A DNA stretch of 64,000 nt from Natronomonas aquatica (GCF_024449025.1 NZ_JAHLKM010000001.1:248001-312000), one strand, 5' to 3'. Shown: positions 28,384 through 40,407, counted from the stretch's first letter. Notes: generated from the letters alone by a model not told the origin. Made by a program: numbers and translations.

Positions 28384-28842
28384 TCACTCCTCCGTCGTCA
28401 CGTCCGCCATCCGTTCGGTGAAATCCCACGTGTAGAGTTTACTCGGTTCGATCCGGATCCGGACTTCCTCGCGGCCGGCATCGAGCAGCCAAGTCGCGAG
28501 TTCGTTGTCCGTGCCGTCGAGGTACCGAATCAAAAGCCTCTCGAGCAACGCCTTGTCCTCGTCGGGTTCGATCGTCGCCGTCCCGGCCCCTCGAACGCCC
28601 TTGTACGGCGGCCGGTTGTCGGAGATCTCGAAGGCGACGTCGGGGGTGGCATCCAGATAGCGGACGATATCGGCATCAGCACCGGTCGCACAGTGGAGTG
28701 TCCCGTCCTCGTAGCGATACCAAAGCGACAGCATCCACAACCCGCCGGCGGGCGTCCGACACGCCAGCCGGATCGGAACGGTCGCCTCCGCGAGATAGGA
28801 TTCGGCTTCCGCCTCCGACCACGCGCCAGTCCACGTCGGCAT
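28384..28842 (-). CDS. Pyridoxamine 5'-phosphate oxidase-like flavin-binding protein
   Basis: A 152-residue split-barrel protein of the PNPOx-like family: PIRLACRTPAGGLWMLSLWYRYEDGTLHCAT, then PDVAFEISDNRPPYKGVRGAGTATI and VRIRIEPSKLYTWDF. These are the barrel strands that bind FMN or F420 at a dimer interface. The substrate is unknown; many members are F420-dependent reductases or heme-utilisation proteins. Convergent with the RNase R gene, 4 nt apart. Confidence 0.82.
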   Translation of the reverse strand: MPTWTGAWSEAEAESYLAEATVPIRLACRTPAGGLWMLSLWYRYEDGTLHCATGADADIVRYLDATPDVAFEISDNRPPYKGVRGAGTATIEPDEDKALLERLLIRYLDGTDNELATWLLDAGREEVRIRIEPSKLYTWDFTERMADVTTEE

Positions 28843-28864
28843 ACGTTGGGTACGGGACGAGATA

Positions 28865-29293
28865 CTAATTACCTGACGGGATATTCCCTCGGTACTCGTA
28901 ATTCCTTGCCCAGTTTATCGACGGGTGGTTCAGATCGGCTTCAAACCGGAGTTCCATTTTTTGTTTGGTCGCTTCGTCGATAGAGATCCAGTATAGTTGC
29001 TCGGTTTCGGGATACCGAACGACGAACGCGTCAATCTCGTCGTGATATGTCTTTTCGTGGTATTCCCCGTTCGCCGTCGTCTGTGAGTGTGTATTGAACC
29101 GGATGGTCTCCGGCTTGTTTTCCCATGCTGTTTTGCACTGAATACGGTGCAGTTTTCCGCTGTCATCAACGATCAGATCGTACTTGTCGTTGTCCCCAAA
29201 CGGAACCGAAACGCTGTATCCGTCCGAGATCAGTTCGTGGATTATTTTTGATTCGGTCGCATCTCCGCGGTGCTTGGTGTTTTGATCGGCCAA
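28865..29293 (-). CDS. PD-(D/E)XK nuclease (group I intron-associated PDDEXK_11-like)
   Basis: A 142-residue protein matching the PDDEXK_11 family, first described with group I introns. The domain begins at NTKHRGDATESKIIHELI and continues YSVSVPFGDNDKYDLIVDD (active-site Asp), GKLHRIQCKTAW (the QxK form of the (D/E)xK motif). Later ANGEYHEKTYHDEIDAFVVRYPE and LYWISIDEA are also typical. I start at the TTG at 29293: TATA-like TTTTATCA lies about 28 nt upstream on this strand. A GTG at 29365 would add a Cys-rich piece without homology. The gene is visibly richer in A/T than its neighbours and sits just downstream of the 3' end of tRNA-Asp, pointing to horizontal arrival. Confidence 0.8.
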   Translation of the reverse strand: MADQNTKHRGDATESKIIHELISDGYSVSVPFGDNDKYDLIVDDSGKLHRIQCKTAWENKPETIRFNTHSQTTANGEYHEKTYHDEIDAFVVRYPETEQLYWISIDEATKQKMELRFEADLNHPSINWARNYEYRGNIPSGN

Positions 29294-29317
29294 TGCATCT
29301 GACGACAGACGAGGGAA

Positions 29318-29325
29318 TGATAAAA
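29318..29325 (-). promoter_or_regulatory. TATA-like box for the PD-(D/E)XK nuclease gene
   Basis: TTTTATCA on the - strand, centred about 28 nt before the TTG start at 29293. It supports leaderless expression and the choice of TTG over the distant GTG. Confidence 0.45.
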
Positions 29326-29400
29326 CAACATCATCGCGTAACGACTGAGAACAACAGCAGGACACGTGTAAGTAGTCATCGCGATTCGTCGAAAGAAGAG

Positions 29401-29473
29401 CGCCCGAGGCGGGATTTGAACCCGCGTCACAACCGTGACAGGGTTGTATGATGGGCCACTACACCACCCGGGC
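29401..29473 (-). tRNA. tRNA-Asp (GTC)
   Basis: A 73-nt tRNA on the - strand. The acceptor strands GCCCGGG and CTCGGGC pair (one G-U), with discriminator G as expected for tRNA-Asp. The anticodon arm ACAACC-CTGTCAC-GGTTGT gives loop CTGTCAC with anticodon GTC. The T arm is GCGGG-TTCAAAT-CCCGC. No intron is present. The CCA end is not encoded. The A/T-richer nuclease gene lies directly 3' of it, a common arrangement for DNA inserted at a tRNA. Confidence 0.95.
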
Positions 29474-29577
29474 TCCCTGCACTATCGGGTAGCCGGGTTC
29501 GAACCTTAAGGCTTTCCAAAGGGCCGTGCCGCGGTTCGGTCTCACATGCCGGGGCGACGGCCGTCAGTGTTCGACGG

Positions 29578-30615
29578 TTACTCCGGTTTGAGCCCCTCGC
29601 CCTGGACGCGCATGACGGCCTCGCCGTCCGGGAGGTTCGGCGCGTCGACGAGCTTGACGATCCGTTTGTCCGCCTTCGATTTCTTTAGATACATCCGGAA
29701 CGTGGATTTGTGCCCGAGGATGTTGCCGCCGATGGGCTTGGTCGGGTCGCCGAAGAAGGAGTCGGGGTTCGACTGGACCTGGTTCGTGACGACGGTGGCG
29801 GCGTTATAGAGGTTTCCGACCCGGTCGATGTCGTGGAGGTGTTTGTTGAGTTTCTGCTGGCGGTCTGCGAGTTCGCCACGGCCGACGTACTCGGCCCGGA
29901 AGTGAGCGGTCAACGAGTCGACGCAGACCAGCCGGACTGGATACTCGTCGTCCTCGTGTTCGGCGGCGATCTCCTGGGCCTTCTCGGCGAGTAAGATCTG
30001 GTGGTTGGAGTTGAACGCCTTCGCGACGTGGATCTTGTCGAGGAACGCCTCGACGAGTTCCTCCATCGCGTCCTCGTCGTCGGGCGTGCCGTCGATATCT
30101 CGGTCCTCCATGGCCGCCTCGATGGCTTCCTCGGGGAGCCCGCGAACCATTTCGTCGATCCGTTCCGGGCGGAAGGTATCCTCGCTGTCGATGAAGACAC
30201 AGCGACCGTGCAGACCGCCGGCGTCGGCCGGAAGCTGGACGTTCACCGCGAGTTGGTGGGTGACCTGGGATTTGCCGGCGCCGAACTCGCCGTACACTTC
30301 GGTGATCGACTGGGTCTCGACGCCACCGCCGAGCATGTCGTCGATCTCCGGAATGAGCCACTCGAGTTTGCCGATCTGTTCCCGCCGTTCCAGAACGTCC
30401 GATCCGGTCTCGAAGCTGCCGATGTCGGCGGCCTCGCGGGCAGCCTGGATGATGTCGTTGGCGTTGGATTCGCCGACATCGGCGGTGTTCGAGAGCTCGC
30501 CGGGGCTGGCGACCGCGATGCTCTGATACGATTCGTAACCGTTCTCCCGGAGCTTGTCCGCCGTCGCCGGGCCGACGCCCGGCAGTTCCTCTAGGTCTTC
30601 TGCGCTTGCTGCCAT
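29578..30615 (-). CDS. radA: DNA repair and recombination protein RadA
   Basis: A 345-residue archaeal recombinase (Rad51/RecA homologue) that forms filaments on single-stranded DNA and drives strand exchange. The N-terminal helix-hairpin-helix domain has [19 protein letters not shown]. The polymerisation/linker region follows, then Walker [10 protein letters not shown] (about residues 105-113), Walker [17 protein letters not shown] and the L2 region [25 protein letters not shown]. No intein is present. The start is [13 protein letters not shown] at ATG 30615, with TATA-like GACTTTAT on the - strand about 30 nt upstream. Confidence 0.97.
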   Translation of the reverse strand: MAASAEDLEELPGVGPATADKLRENGYESYQSIAVASPGELSNTADVGESNANDIIQAAREAADIGSFETGSDVLERREQIGKLEWLIPEIDDMLGGGVETQSITEVYGEFGAGKSQVTHQLAVNVQLPADAGGLHGRCVFIDSEDTFRPERIDEMVRGLPEEAIEAAMEDRDIDGTPDDEDAMEELVEAFLDKIHVAKAFNSNHQILLAEKAQEIAAEHEDDEYPVRLVCVDSLTAHFRAEYVGRGELADRQQKLNKHLHDIDRVGNLYNAATVVTNQVQSNPDSFFGDPTKPIGGNILGHKSTFRMYLKKSKADKRIVKLVDAPNLPDGEAVMRVQGEGLKPE

Positions 30616-30746
30616 ACCTGTCGTTGTGTCCGCCCGGTACATAAAGTCTCGTTAACAGCTTACTGAAAGTGAAACCGCAGGACACCACGCATCCGAAAAC
30701 CGAGAGGGTCCGAAACTTTAGGAGGAAAGAGCGACCGGCGACGGAT

Positions 30747-31349
30747 TCATCCCCACGGGTGGGCATCGCCCTCTGGCCACATGGGATACCAGTAGGCGGT
30801 ATCGTCCTCGGTGTTCAGTTCGCCGTCGAGGTTGCTCTCGAGTTTGAACTCGACCCGTTCGTCCCGCTCTCGGCCGCCAGCGGGGACGAACGGGTAATAC
30901 GCGCCGCGCCGGAAGGAGTAGATCCAGTACGCGGTCGTCCCCTCGCGTTCGAACGCGAAAAGCGCCGCGAGCAACCGGGATCCGAACCCCGCCTCGATGA
31001 GGGTCTCGGCAGCGAAGTGGACGCTCGTGACGAGGTCCTCGAAGTCCCGGTCGCGAAGCACGATCCAGTGATACCCGTGGCTGTCCTCGATGAACGAGGC
31101 CGTCGTTCCCGTCTCCTCCTCGCCGAGTTCCAGGACCGCCTCGACTTCCCGTCGTGCGTCCCGGAACGCGGTGCTGTCGACGTTCGCGAAACAGAGCGCC
31201 GCGTCGCCGGTCGGTTCGAAACCCAGATCCGCTTCCATGGTCAGATACGCCGTCGACATCCCGAAGAGATCCTCGGGGTCGGCCTCCCGCGCCGCGTCCG
31301 TTTCCGCACTCAATCCGAGCGCCTGCCGGATCGTATCGAAAACACCCAT
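30747..31349 (-). CDS. pspAB: PspA-associated protein PspAB
   Basis: A 200-residue protein starting MGVFDTIRQALGLSAETD and matching the PspAB family that accompanies PspA/HtpX-type membrane-stress genes in archaea and actinobacteria. Characteristic parts are EDLFGMSTAYLTMEADLGF, TTASFIEDSHGYHWIVLRDRDFEDLVTSVHFAAETLIEAGFGSRLLAALFAF and WIYSFRRGAYYPFVP. It is thought to take part in the membrane stress response; its biochemical role is unknown. No pspA or htpX gene is adjacent here. The gene is divergent from the candidate RNA locus at 31463. Confidence 0.82.
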   Translation of the reverse strand: MGVFDTIRQALGLSAETDAAREADPEDLFGMSTAYLTMEADLGFEPTGDAALCFANVDSTAFRDARREVEAVLELGEEETGTTASFIEDSHGYHWIVLRDRDFEDLVTSVHFAAETLIEAGFGSRLLAALFAFEREGTTAYWIYSFRRGAYYPFVPAGGRERDERVEFKLESNLDGELNTEDDTAYWYPMWPEGDAHPWG

Positions 31350-31434
31350 CGTGTGTATCCCGAACGCGACGGGCAAAGTACGTTACCGTCACCCCGGAGG
31401 TCGTGATCGAGTGGAGGCGGGGCCGGACATCCAA

Positions 31435-31442
31435 TTTATATA
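31435..31442 (+). promoter_or_regulatory. TATA box of candidate structured RNA, copy 1
   Basis: TTTATATA, the best TATA match in this area. It lies 22 nt before the A of the conserved ATG at 31465 (about 26 nt centre to A). The identical octamer with identical spacing precedes copy 2 at 56275. Confidence 0.7.
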
Positions 31443-31462
31443 CGAGGACGCGGCCACCGCCC

Positions 31463-31560
31463 GTATGCGCTGAGCGATCGTCGGTGATCCGCCGGGGCGG
31501 GAGGGTGCGAAAGCACCGTAGCGGAACACGGGTCACCGGAAGAGCTGTTCCGCCTGTTCG

Positions 31561-31561
<1 letters not shown>
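31463..31561 (+). ncRNA. Candidate structured small RNA, copy 1
   Basis: No protein frame of size fits here, yet the sequence shares with 56303-56384 an upstream TATA box at the same distance, a CCGTATG..CTGAGCG start, the identical 18-nt block GATCCGCCGGGGCGGGAG (31486-31503) and identical CCGCCTGTTCGC (31550-31561). Foldable parts: helix A 31482-31490 with 31530-31538 (one G-U); a GNRA hairpin GGTGC-GAAA-GCACC (31504-31517) absent from copy 2; helix B 31521-31527 (GCGGAAC) with 31547-31553 (GTTCCGC), which would cross helix A as a pseudoknot. Helix A is supported by base changes on both sides between the copies. The 3' end is not known and reaches the ligA stop. I do not recognise it as a named RNA family. 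Confidence 0.6.
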
Positions 31562-34811
<3,250 letters not shown>

Positions 34812-34922
34812 GGAAACCACCGGATACGTGCCCTATGTCCGGGGAACGCATGGTACTTTTGATACGGCTCCCGTCGGACGGATCCGACCGGTCCGGCGGA
34901 ATCGGTCACCGGCGGCGACCGG

Positions 34923-36113
34923 TCACTCCCTGACCCCGAACCGGACTGTCGGGGTCGGCGCGATCTTGAGCAACACGGGGAGAGTGACGACCGCGATGGC
35001 GATCTCGAACCCGCCGGCGACGACGAACGCGGCGAAATAATCGTACCGGGTGGCGAGCCAACCGCCGACGAGGATGCCCCCGAGAAAGCCGAGACTCCCG
35101 AAGATGTTGAATCCCCCCATGGCGGCGCCGCGCTCGGTCGGGTCGACCAGATCGGTGACGAGCGCCATCGTCGCGGGCGCGACGAGCGCCCCGAGGACGC
35201 CGACGACGGCCATCCCGAGCGCGGCCGTCCCGACGGTCGGTGCGAGCCCGACCGAGAGGATGGCGGTCCCGAACCCGGCCGACCCGGCGACGATCGGAAC
35301 GACGCGGCCGATCCGATCGGAGAACGCCCCGAAAGGGTATTGCAACAGCGCGAAGGGGACGAAGAAACACGCGAGCAACAGCCCGATCCCGGAGGGTTCG
35401 AGATCGAACGTATCCCGGAAGTAGAAGGTACCGATGAGGCCGAAGAACCCCGCGGCGAACCGGTCGGCGAAGCCGAACGCGAAGGGGACGGCGAGTTCCG
35501 GCGTCCGGCGGATGCTGGCGAGGGCGTCCCCGAGACTGCTGGACCGATCCGGGGTCCGGTCCGGAAGCGTCCAGGTCACCGCCGCCACGGTCGACAGCAG
35601 CGCCGCGGCGACGAGAATTGGCGCGAGCGGGCCGAACGTATACAGCCCCCCGCCGACGGGGGCCCCCAGCGCCGCCCCGAGCCCGATCGCGAGACCGGCC
35701 GCACCCATGTTGCGGCCGTGGCCGCCGTCGAGATCCATGAGCATCGTGATCGAAAGCGAGAACGCGCCGATGGTGAACGCCCCCTCGACGAACCGGAGCG
35801 CGAGGGCGGTTCGGAAATCACCGACGCCGGCGAGTACGAGCGCCGCCAGGGCCAGATACGCGACGGTCCCGCCGAGTGCGCCGATGACGATGAAGGGGAG
35901 CCGCCGACCGAACCGATCTGAAAGCGCCCCCCAGACGGCCGAAAACAGCACGAATGCCAGAAGCTGGGAAGCCAGAAACGCGGTCCCGGCGTCGACGGTC
36001 GAGCCGCCGCCGAGCGCCGCCGCGAGCCGGTCGACACCGGGATAGACTAAAAGCTGGGTGAAGAGGACGGCGAAGACGACTGCCGAAAGCCGAGCCCGCT
36101 CGCTGTTTCTCAC
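34923..36113 (-). CDS. Major facilitator superfamily transporter
   Basis: A 396-residue polytopic protein with about 12 hydrophobic spans. The MFS loop motif between spans 2 and 3 is GALSDRFGRR, echoed in the second half by GAFSDRIGR. The first half ends near TLPDRTPDRSSSLGDALASIRR (cytosolic central loop). It resembles drug/proton antiporters of the DHA1 group. The substrate is unknown. No regulator is adjacent. Confidence 0.9.
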   Translation of the reverse strand: MRNSERARLSAVVFAVLFTQLLVYPGVDRLAAALGGGSTVDAGTAFLASQLLAFVLFSAVWGALSDRFGRRLPFIVIGALGGTVAYLALAALVLAGVGDFRTALALRFVEGAFTIGAFSLSITMLMDLDGGHGRNMGAAGLAIGLGAALGAPVGGGLYTFGPLAPILVAAALLSTVAAVTWTLPDRTPDRSSSLGDALASIRRTPELAVPFAFGFADRFAAGFFGLIGTFYFRDTFDLEPSGIGLLLACFFVPFALLQYPFGAFSDRIGRVVPIVAGSAGFGTAILSVGLAPTVGTAALGMAVVGVLGALVAPATMALVTDLVDPTERGAAMGGFNIFGSLGFLGGILVGGWLATRYDYFAAFVVAGGFEIAIAVVTLPVLLKIAPTPTVRFGVRE

Positions 36114-36177
36114 ACGGAACGGTACGGTCCGGAGCTATCTTAAACCAGCGAGAGACACACCGACGGTCGGGGGCCGA

Positions 36178-37932
36178 TCAGCCGTCACCCCAGACGTCCG
36201 AAAGCGGGTGGTCGTCGACGGAGTCGGCGTTCGAACGGCGCCCCGTCCGGCCGTGGGTATCGGATCCACCCCGATCGCCGACGGCCCGGGCGGGATCGAA
36301 CGCTGGAAGCTCCGGACGCTCGATCCGATCGACCTGATCTTCGAACCACGGCGGCATATCGGAGCGGGCGCGCTCGAACAGATCCAAAAGCGAACTGTCG
36401 GCGAGATACGTCGTGCCGTGATCGTCGGGGGCCCGGACGACCCGCCCGCAGGCCTGGATCACCGTCCGGAGCGCCGTCCTGTAGTACCAGTTCCACTGGC
36501 CGTCCTCGAGCCGCCGTGCGACCCGGGAGTCGTTCGTGTTCGGGTACGGTGCCTTACAGAGCACCTGCCACCGGCAGAGGTCGCCAGCGAGATCCAGCGC
36601 CTCCTCCATTTTCACGGAAACGAACACGTCGGGGTCGTCGCTCCGCTTCCAGCCCGCGAGGGCGGCGTCTCTGTTCTCGCGGTCGTGGCCACGGATCCGT
36701 CCGGCGACGCCGAACTCCGAAAGGAGGTCCCCGAGCCGATCGGCGATGTCGTAGGAGTGGGCGTGGATCAGCCCTTTCTCGTCTCCGTGTTTCGCCATCA
36801 GCCGGACGACCGTCCGGGCCACCCCCGGCAGCGTCTCCTCGCGGTGTTCGTAGGTCATCTTCCCCTGTGTCACGTCGTACAGCGGCCGGTTCTCCACCGG
36901 AAACGTGTGGGGGACGTCGACCAAAGCGACGGATCCGGGATCGAGCCCAGCCCCGCGACAGAAGGCCGCCTTGTCGAGGATCGTCGCCGAGAGCAGCGCG
37001 AACCGTTCGCCGCGGCTCCAGACGGTGTGATGCAGGTACCGGGCCGGGTCCAGCGGCTTGATCGAGACGGCGCCGCCGCGGGGGTCCTCCCGGGTGCCGC
37101 GGTCCGACTGGTCGGCGACCCAGACGGTCGGGCTCTCCGTGTCTCTGAGATCCTCGAGAAACCACTTCAGATCCCGGGTCAACTCGGCGAGTCGGTCGCG
37201 CTCTTCGGCCTCGGCCTCGGTGAGTTCGACCCGGCCGCGGAGCTCCTTTTGCCGTCGGCCGCAGGTCTCGAGCAGCCGTTCGGCGTACGGTTCGACGTCG
37301 GAAACGTCCTCGATATCGGGCGGCCGACACGACCCCCAGACTGGCACCGACGACGGGGACAGCTCGATCGTCGCGTACATCTCAGCCCACTCGGCGAGGC
37401 CGTGGGCCTCGTCGACGACGACGACGTCGCGCTCGCCGAACACCTCGCTGCCGGCCGTCTGCATGAAGTACGCGAGCGTCATCGCCGCTATCGGACGGTT
37501 CGAGGCGATCGCCCGGTCGGAGAAGTACGGACACCGGTGTTTGACCGGGCAGTCGAACCCGCGTTCGCGCGAACAGGGAGCCCGGTTGACCGGCGTCGAG
37601 GTCTCCCCCGGCAGGATACACGTGTAGTTCGGTTTCCCCCGGATGACGCTCAGGTCGTCGAGCAACTCGTCGCCGGCGACGTCATCGAGCTGGGAGACCT
37701 GTGGTGTGGTGTAATAGGCGCCGGTCGGCAGACTCGGCGCGGCCTCGCCGTCCCGGCGGGCACAGCCCGCGATCGCCCGCGCCAGAAGCGACTTGCCGCT
37801 TCCCGTCGGGGCACGGACCAAAACGACCTCGTTGCCCGCCTCGAAGGCGGCGCGGATGTCCCGGAGGGCCTGCTCCTGTGCGCCCCGAAACGAGGGGGCG
37901 GGAAACTCCTCGACGATGCGCGTCGGATCCAC
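36178..37932 (-). CDS. XPD/DinG-type superfamily 2 DNA helicase
   Basis: A 584-residue helicase with a GTG start. Walker A is VRAPTGSGKSLLARAIAG (about residues 39-56). Four cysteines (YTCILPG, APCSRERGFDCPVKHRCPYF) sit where XPD and DinG bind a [4Fe-4S] cluster. The DEAH box is VVVDEAHGLAEW; SATI, then the C-terminal QACGRVVRAPDDHGTTYLAD (motif VI) follow. It unwinds DNA 5' to 3' in repair. The frame ends with a disordered Asp/Arg-rich tail. It lies between an MFS gene and rfcS on the same strand. Confidence 0.9.
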   Translation of the reverse strand: MDPTRIVEEFPAPSFRGAQEQALRDIRAAFEAGNEVVLVRAPTGSGKSLLARAIAGCARRDGEAAPSLPTGAYYTTPQVSQLDDVAGDELLDDLSVIRGKPNYTCILPGETSTPVNRAPCSRERGFDCPVKHRCPYFSDRAIASNRPIAAMTLAYFMQTAGSEVFGERDVVVVDEAHGLAEWAEMYATIELSPSSVPVWGSCRPPDIEDVSDVEPYAERLLETCGRRQKELRGRVELTEAEAEERDRLAELTRDLKWFLEDLRDTESPTVWVADQSDRGTREDPRGGAVSIKPLDPARYLHHTVWSRGERFALLSATILDKAAFCRGAGLDPGSVALVDVPHTFPVENRPLYDVTQGKMTYEHREETLPGVARTVVRLMAKHGDEKGLIHAHSYDIADRLGDLLSEFGVAGRIRGHDRENRDAALAGWKRSDDPDVFVSVKMEEALDLAGDLCRWQVLCKAPYPNTNDSRVARRLEDGQWNWYYRTALRTVIQACGRVVRAPDDHGTTYLADSSLLDLFERARSDMPPWFEDQVDRIERPELPAFDPARAVGDRGGSDTHGRTGRRSNADSVDDHPLSDVWGDG

Positions 37933-38014
37933 ACGCGATCGAGGGGCTGCGCCGTTCTAAAGTGTCCGGTTCGGATCGGCGATCAGCCCTCCGGATCACC
38001 GCGTGCGGACACCG

Positions 38015-40291
38015 TTACTCCTCGAGCGCGAGCGACGCGAGAAGCGCCTCGAGTTGGATCTGCTCGTTCGCCCCGGCCGTGATCCGGTAGTCGGCCTCGC
38101 CGATCCGCTCCATCAGCCGGACGGCCTCCCGTTCGGAGAGGTCGAACTCCCAGACCGACCGGTGCATCTGGTCGATGATGTCGCCGCCGGCGATCCCCAC
38201 GTCCGTCAGGAGCGAATCGAGCTGCGCACGGGAAGCGGTGAAATCACCCGAAAGCGCCGCCGTGACCATCTCACGGATCTCCTCGGGGCGGGCCGTCGAG
38301 GTGATCGTATAGACCGCCTCCTCGTCGACGACGCCTCCCATCACCGCGGCGGCCTGCAGGCCGTTGATTGCCTTCCGCATGTCCCCGTCGGCGGCGTACA
38401 CTAAGGCGTCCATCCCGTCGTCGGTCAGTTCGATCCCCTCTACCTCGGCGATGACCTCGATCTGTTCGGCGACGGCGTCGTCACCCAGCGGCGAGAACCG
38501 AAAGACCGCACACCGCGATTGGATCGGGTCGATGATCTGCGAGGAGTAGTTACACGAGAGGATAAAACGGGTGTTATCGGAGAACTGTTCCATCGTCCGC
38601 CGGAGCGCTGACTGGGCGTCGCTGGTGTTGTGTGTCAAGATACCGTTAGCGAGCATGAAGTTGGGAGTGCCCTCCATACTAATGTTGTACGCTTTCCCAC
38701 GGTGACTGTGTTCGATCCGTCGTATTTCCGCGGTCTGAACGGGTTTTACTCCACCATCGGAGACGAGCGCGGGTTCGAATTCGTCCCTTTCGTAATGTTC
38801 GTCATGGGGGAGTGCACCGTCACCGACGACGACAAACGTGTAATCGTCGCCGTATGTTTCCATGAACTCCCTAACCTTATCCGGCTGGCCCCAGAGTTCG
38901 GCGACCCCTTTGACCTCGATTACTGTATCATCAAGCAAGAAGTCTGGATGGAAAACCGAATCGGATAGCTCGAATTCCGGTTCGTATTCGTAGTCGATCC
39001 CGGTGTCTTGTAGTGCCTTCGCGACTTCGTATTCCCAGTCAGATCGGACGAGGTGACCGAGTTCTTCGCTGTGTCTGATATTTCCTCCCGTCGGTTCGTG
39101 TCCTTGCAGTGCTTCCGAAACCTTCTGTGCAACCTCCGGGTCACGCATCGGGTTGTTGTCGCCCGTGATATCATAAACAGGGTATTCACAATTTTCCGTG
39201 CTCTTCTCGATAACCTCCGTCTTTCTTTCCTCGTCCAAGTTGGCCCACCACTCGGCGGAAGCGTTTCCGATCTTTTCTTTCACCGTTTCGGGGTCAGCAT
39301 CGACGACCCACTCGTCCCAAGAGGTATCGGATCGCAGCTCGCTGATCTGTTCGCAGAATTCCTCGATCGTCTGTTCATCCATCTCCCAGACGGAAACGCC
39401 GTGGAACTCTCCCCCGTAGTTCGGGTTATTGTCCCCCGATAGCCGCCCGTCGGAGAGCTTCTCGATGATCTTTTCGCGGCGATCGTTCGACCACTCGACG
39501 CCGTGCATCGGATTGCCTCGGCCCTGCATCTCCCGACTGTGCCCTTCGTTCTTACAGTCGACAGAGCAGAACCGACCCGCCGTCCAAGCGCCACAGACAT
39601 CGCACTGAGAGACACCCACGTCATCTTTCAAGTCGGCTATTTCGTCACCGGGCGATAGTTCCCGGAGTTCTTTTTCGACGAGCCGCCCATCATCCCCGAC
39701 CACGAAGAACGGATGACCGAGACTCGCAAGAACTGTCCGGTCGTCCTCCAATTCAACTTCGAAGAAGTCCGCGACACCGGAATCCACGAGTTTGCCCGTG
39801 TCAGACTGTATTTCGTTCGTCCCGAAATCAACGGACGGTATCGGCTCACCGTCGGTGGCTACCTCCTCTATCGGTTTCACTTCCGGTGAGGACGGATACC
39901 CAGTGATGACTTTCGTTTCGGGCGGCACACACAACGCGTCGGCCTCATCGAGGAAGATGATCCGGTGGTCGTAGCCGCCGAAGGAGGCCCGTGCGAAGCT
40001 CTTGATCCGGTCGCGGACCACGTCGATCCCGCGCTGGTCGGAGGCGTTGAGTTCGAGGAAGTTCTCCTGCCAGTCGTCGCCGTAGATCTCTCTGGCGATA
40101 GCTATCGATGAAGTGGTTTTCCCAGTACCGGCCGGGCCGGCGAACAGAAGATGCGGCAATTCTTGCTGGTTAATGTAGTTCAGAAGCCGTGCCGTGATGT
40201 CGTCGTGGCCGACGACCTCATCGAGCGACTGTGGTCGGTATTTCTCGATCCAGATCTCCCGCCCGCGATCCTCGGCGGCGGCCTCGCTCAT
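38015..40291 (-). CDS. rfcS: Replication factor C small subunit with in-frame intein
   Basis: A 758-residue precursor of the clamp-loader small subunit. The N-extein (residues 1-120) has Walker A GPAGTGKTT and Walker B FLDEADAL. An intein of 435 residues follows directly after DEADAL. The C-extein (203 residues) starts TSDAQSALRRTME, with SCNYSSQIIDPIQSRC (arginine-finger region) and the collar domain. The spliced protein would be 323 residues, the normal length. RfcS with RfcL opens the PCNA ring at primer ends. The precursor must splice for a working clamp loader. It is divergent from samp2. Confidence 0.96.
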   Translation of the reverse strand: MSEAAAEDRGREIWIEKYRPQSLDEVVGHDDITARLLNYINQQELPHLLFAGPAGTGKTTSSIAIAREIYGDDWQENFLELNASDQRGIDVVRDRIKSFARASFGGYDHRIIFLDEADALCVPPETKVITGYPSSPEVKPIEEVATDGEPIPSVDFGTNEIQSDTGKLVDSGVADFFEVELEDDRTVLASLGHPFFVVGDDGRLVEKELRELSPGDEIADLKDDVGVSQCDVCGAWTAGRFCSVDCKNEGHSREMQGRGNPMHGVEWSNDRREKIIEKLSDGRLSGDNNPNYGGEFHGVSVWEMDEQTIEEFCEQISELRSDTSWDEWVVDADPETVKEKIGNASAEWWANLDEERKTEVIEKSTENCEYPVYDITGDNNPMRDPEVAQKVSEALQGHEPTGGNIRHSEELGHLVRSDWEYEVAKALQDTGIDYEYEPEFELSDSVFHPDFLLDDTVIEVKGVAELWGQPDKVREFMETYGDDYTFVVVGDGALPHDEHYERDEFEPALVSDGGVKPVQTAEIRRIEHSHRGKAYNISMEGTPNFMLANGILTHNTSDAQSALRRTMEQFSDNTRFILSCNYSSQIIDPIQSRCAVFRFSPLGDDAVAEQIEVIAEVEGIELTDDGMDALVYAADGDMRKAINGLQAAAVMGGVVDEEAVYTITSTARPEEIREMVTAALSGDFTASRAQLDSLLTDVGIAGGDIIDQMHRSVWEFDLSEREAVRLMERIGEADYRITAGANEQIQLEALLASLALEE
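38627..39931 (-). mobile_element. RfcS intein with NUMOD3 and PD-(D/E)XK-type nuclease region
   Basis: A 435-codon protein intron. Splicing residues: Cys1 (CVPPETKVITG), the block-B His in LASLGHP (His73), the C-terminal block YNISMEGTPNFMLANGILTHN with His-Asn, and Thr as +1. The middle is not LAGLIDADG. It has a four-Cys finger (Cys110, 113, 122, 126), NUMOD3-like DNA-binding motifs (GRGNPMHG, GDNNPNYGG, GDNNPMRD) and a nuclease-like region with SDWEYEVAKAL, HPDFLLDD and IEVKG (Glu/Asp/Glu-x-Lys; about 38897-39046). The stretch is visibly richer in A/T than the exteins. It sits at the Walker B site used by other archaeal RFC inteins. Confidence 0.9.
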
Positions 40292-40407
40292 AGACGGAGA
40301 TGGCTCCCGTCAGTCATAAACTTCCCGAGACGGAAGGAAAGCGTCGCCGTATCGGGTCGGGGGCGAGAAACGGCACGCTGAAACGGCTCGGATCCCGTAT
40401 TCGTCGT

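Noticed and set aside
31504-31517. GNRA hairpin considered as a factor-independent terminator
   Set aside because: No T-run follows and it sits inside the conserved RNA element; archaeal terminators are T-rich.
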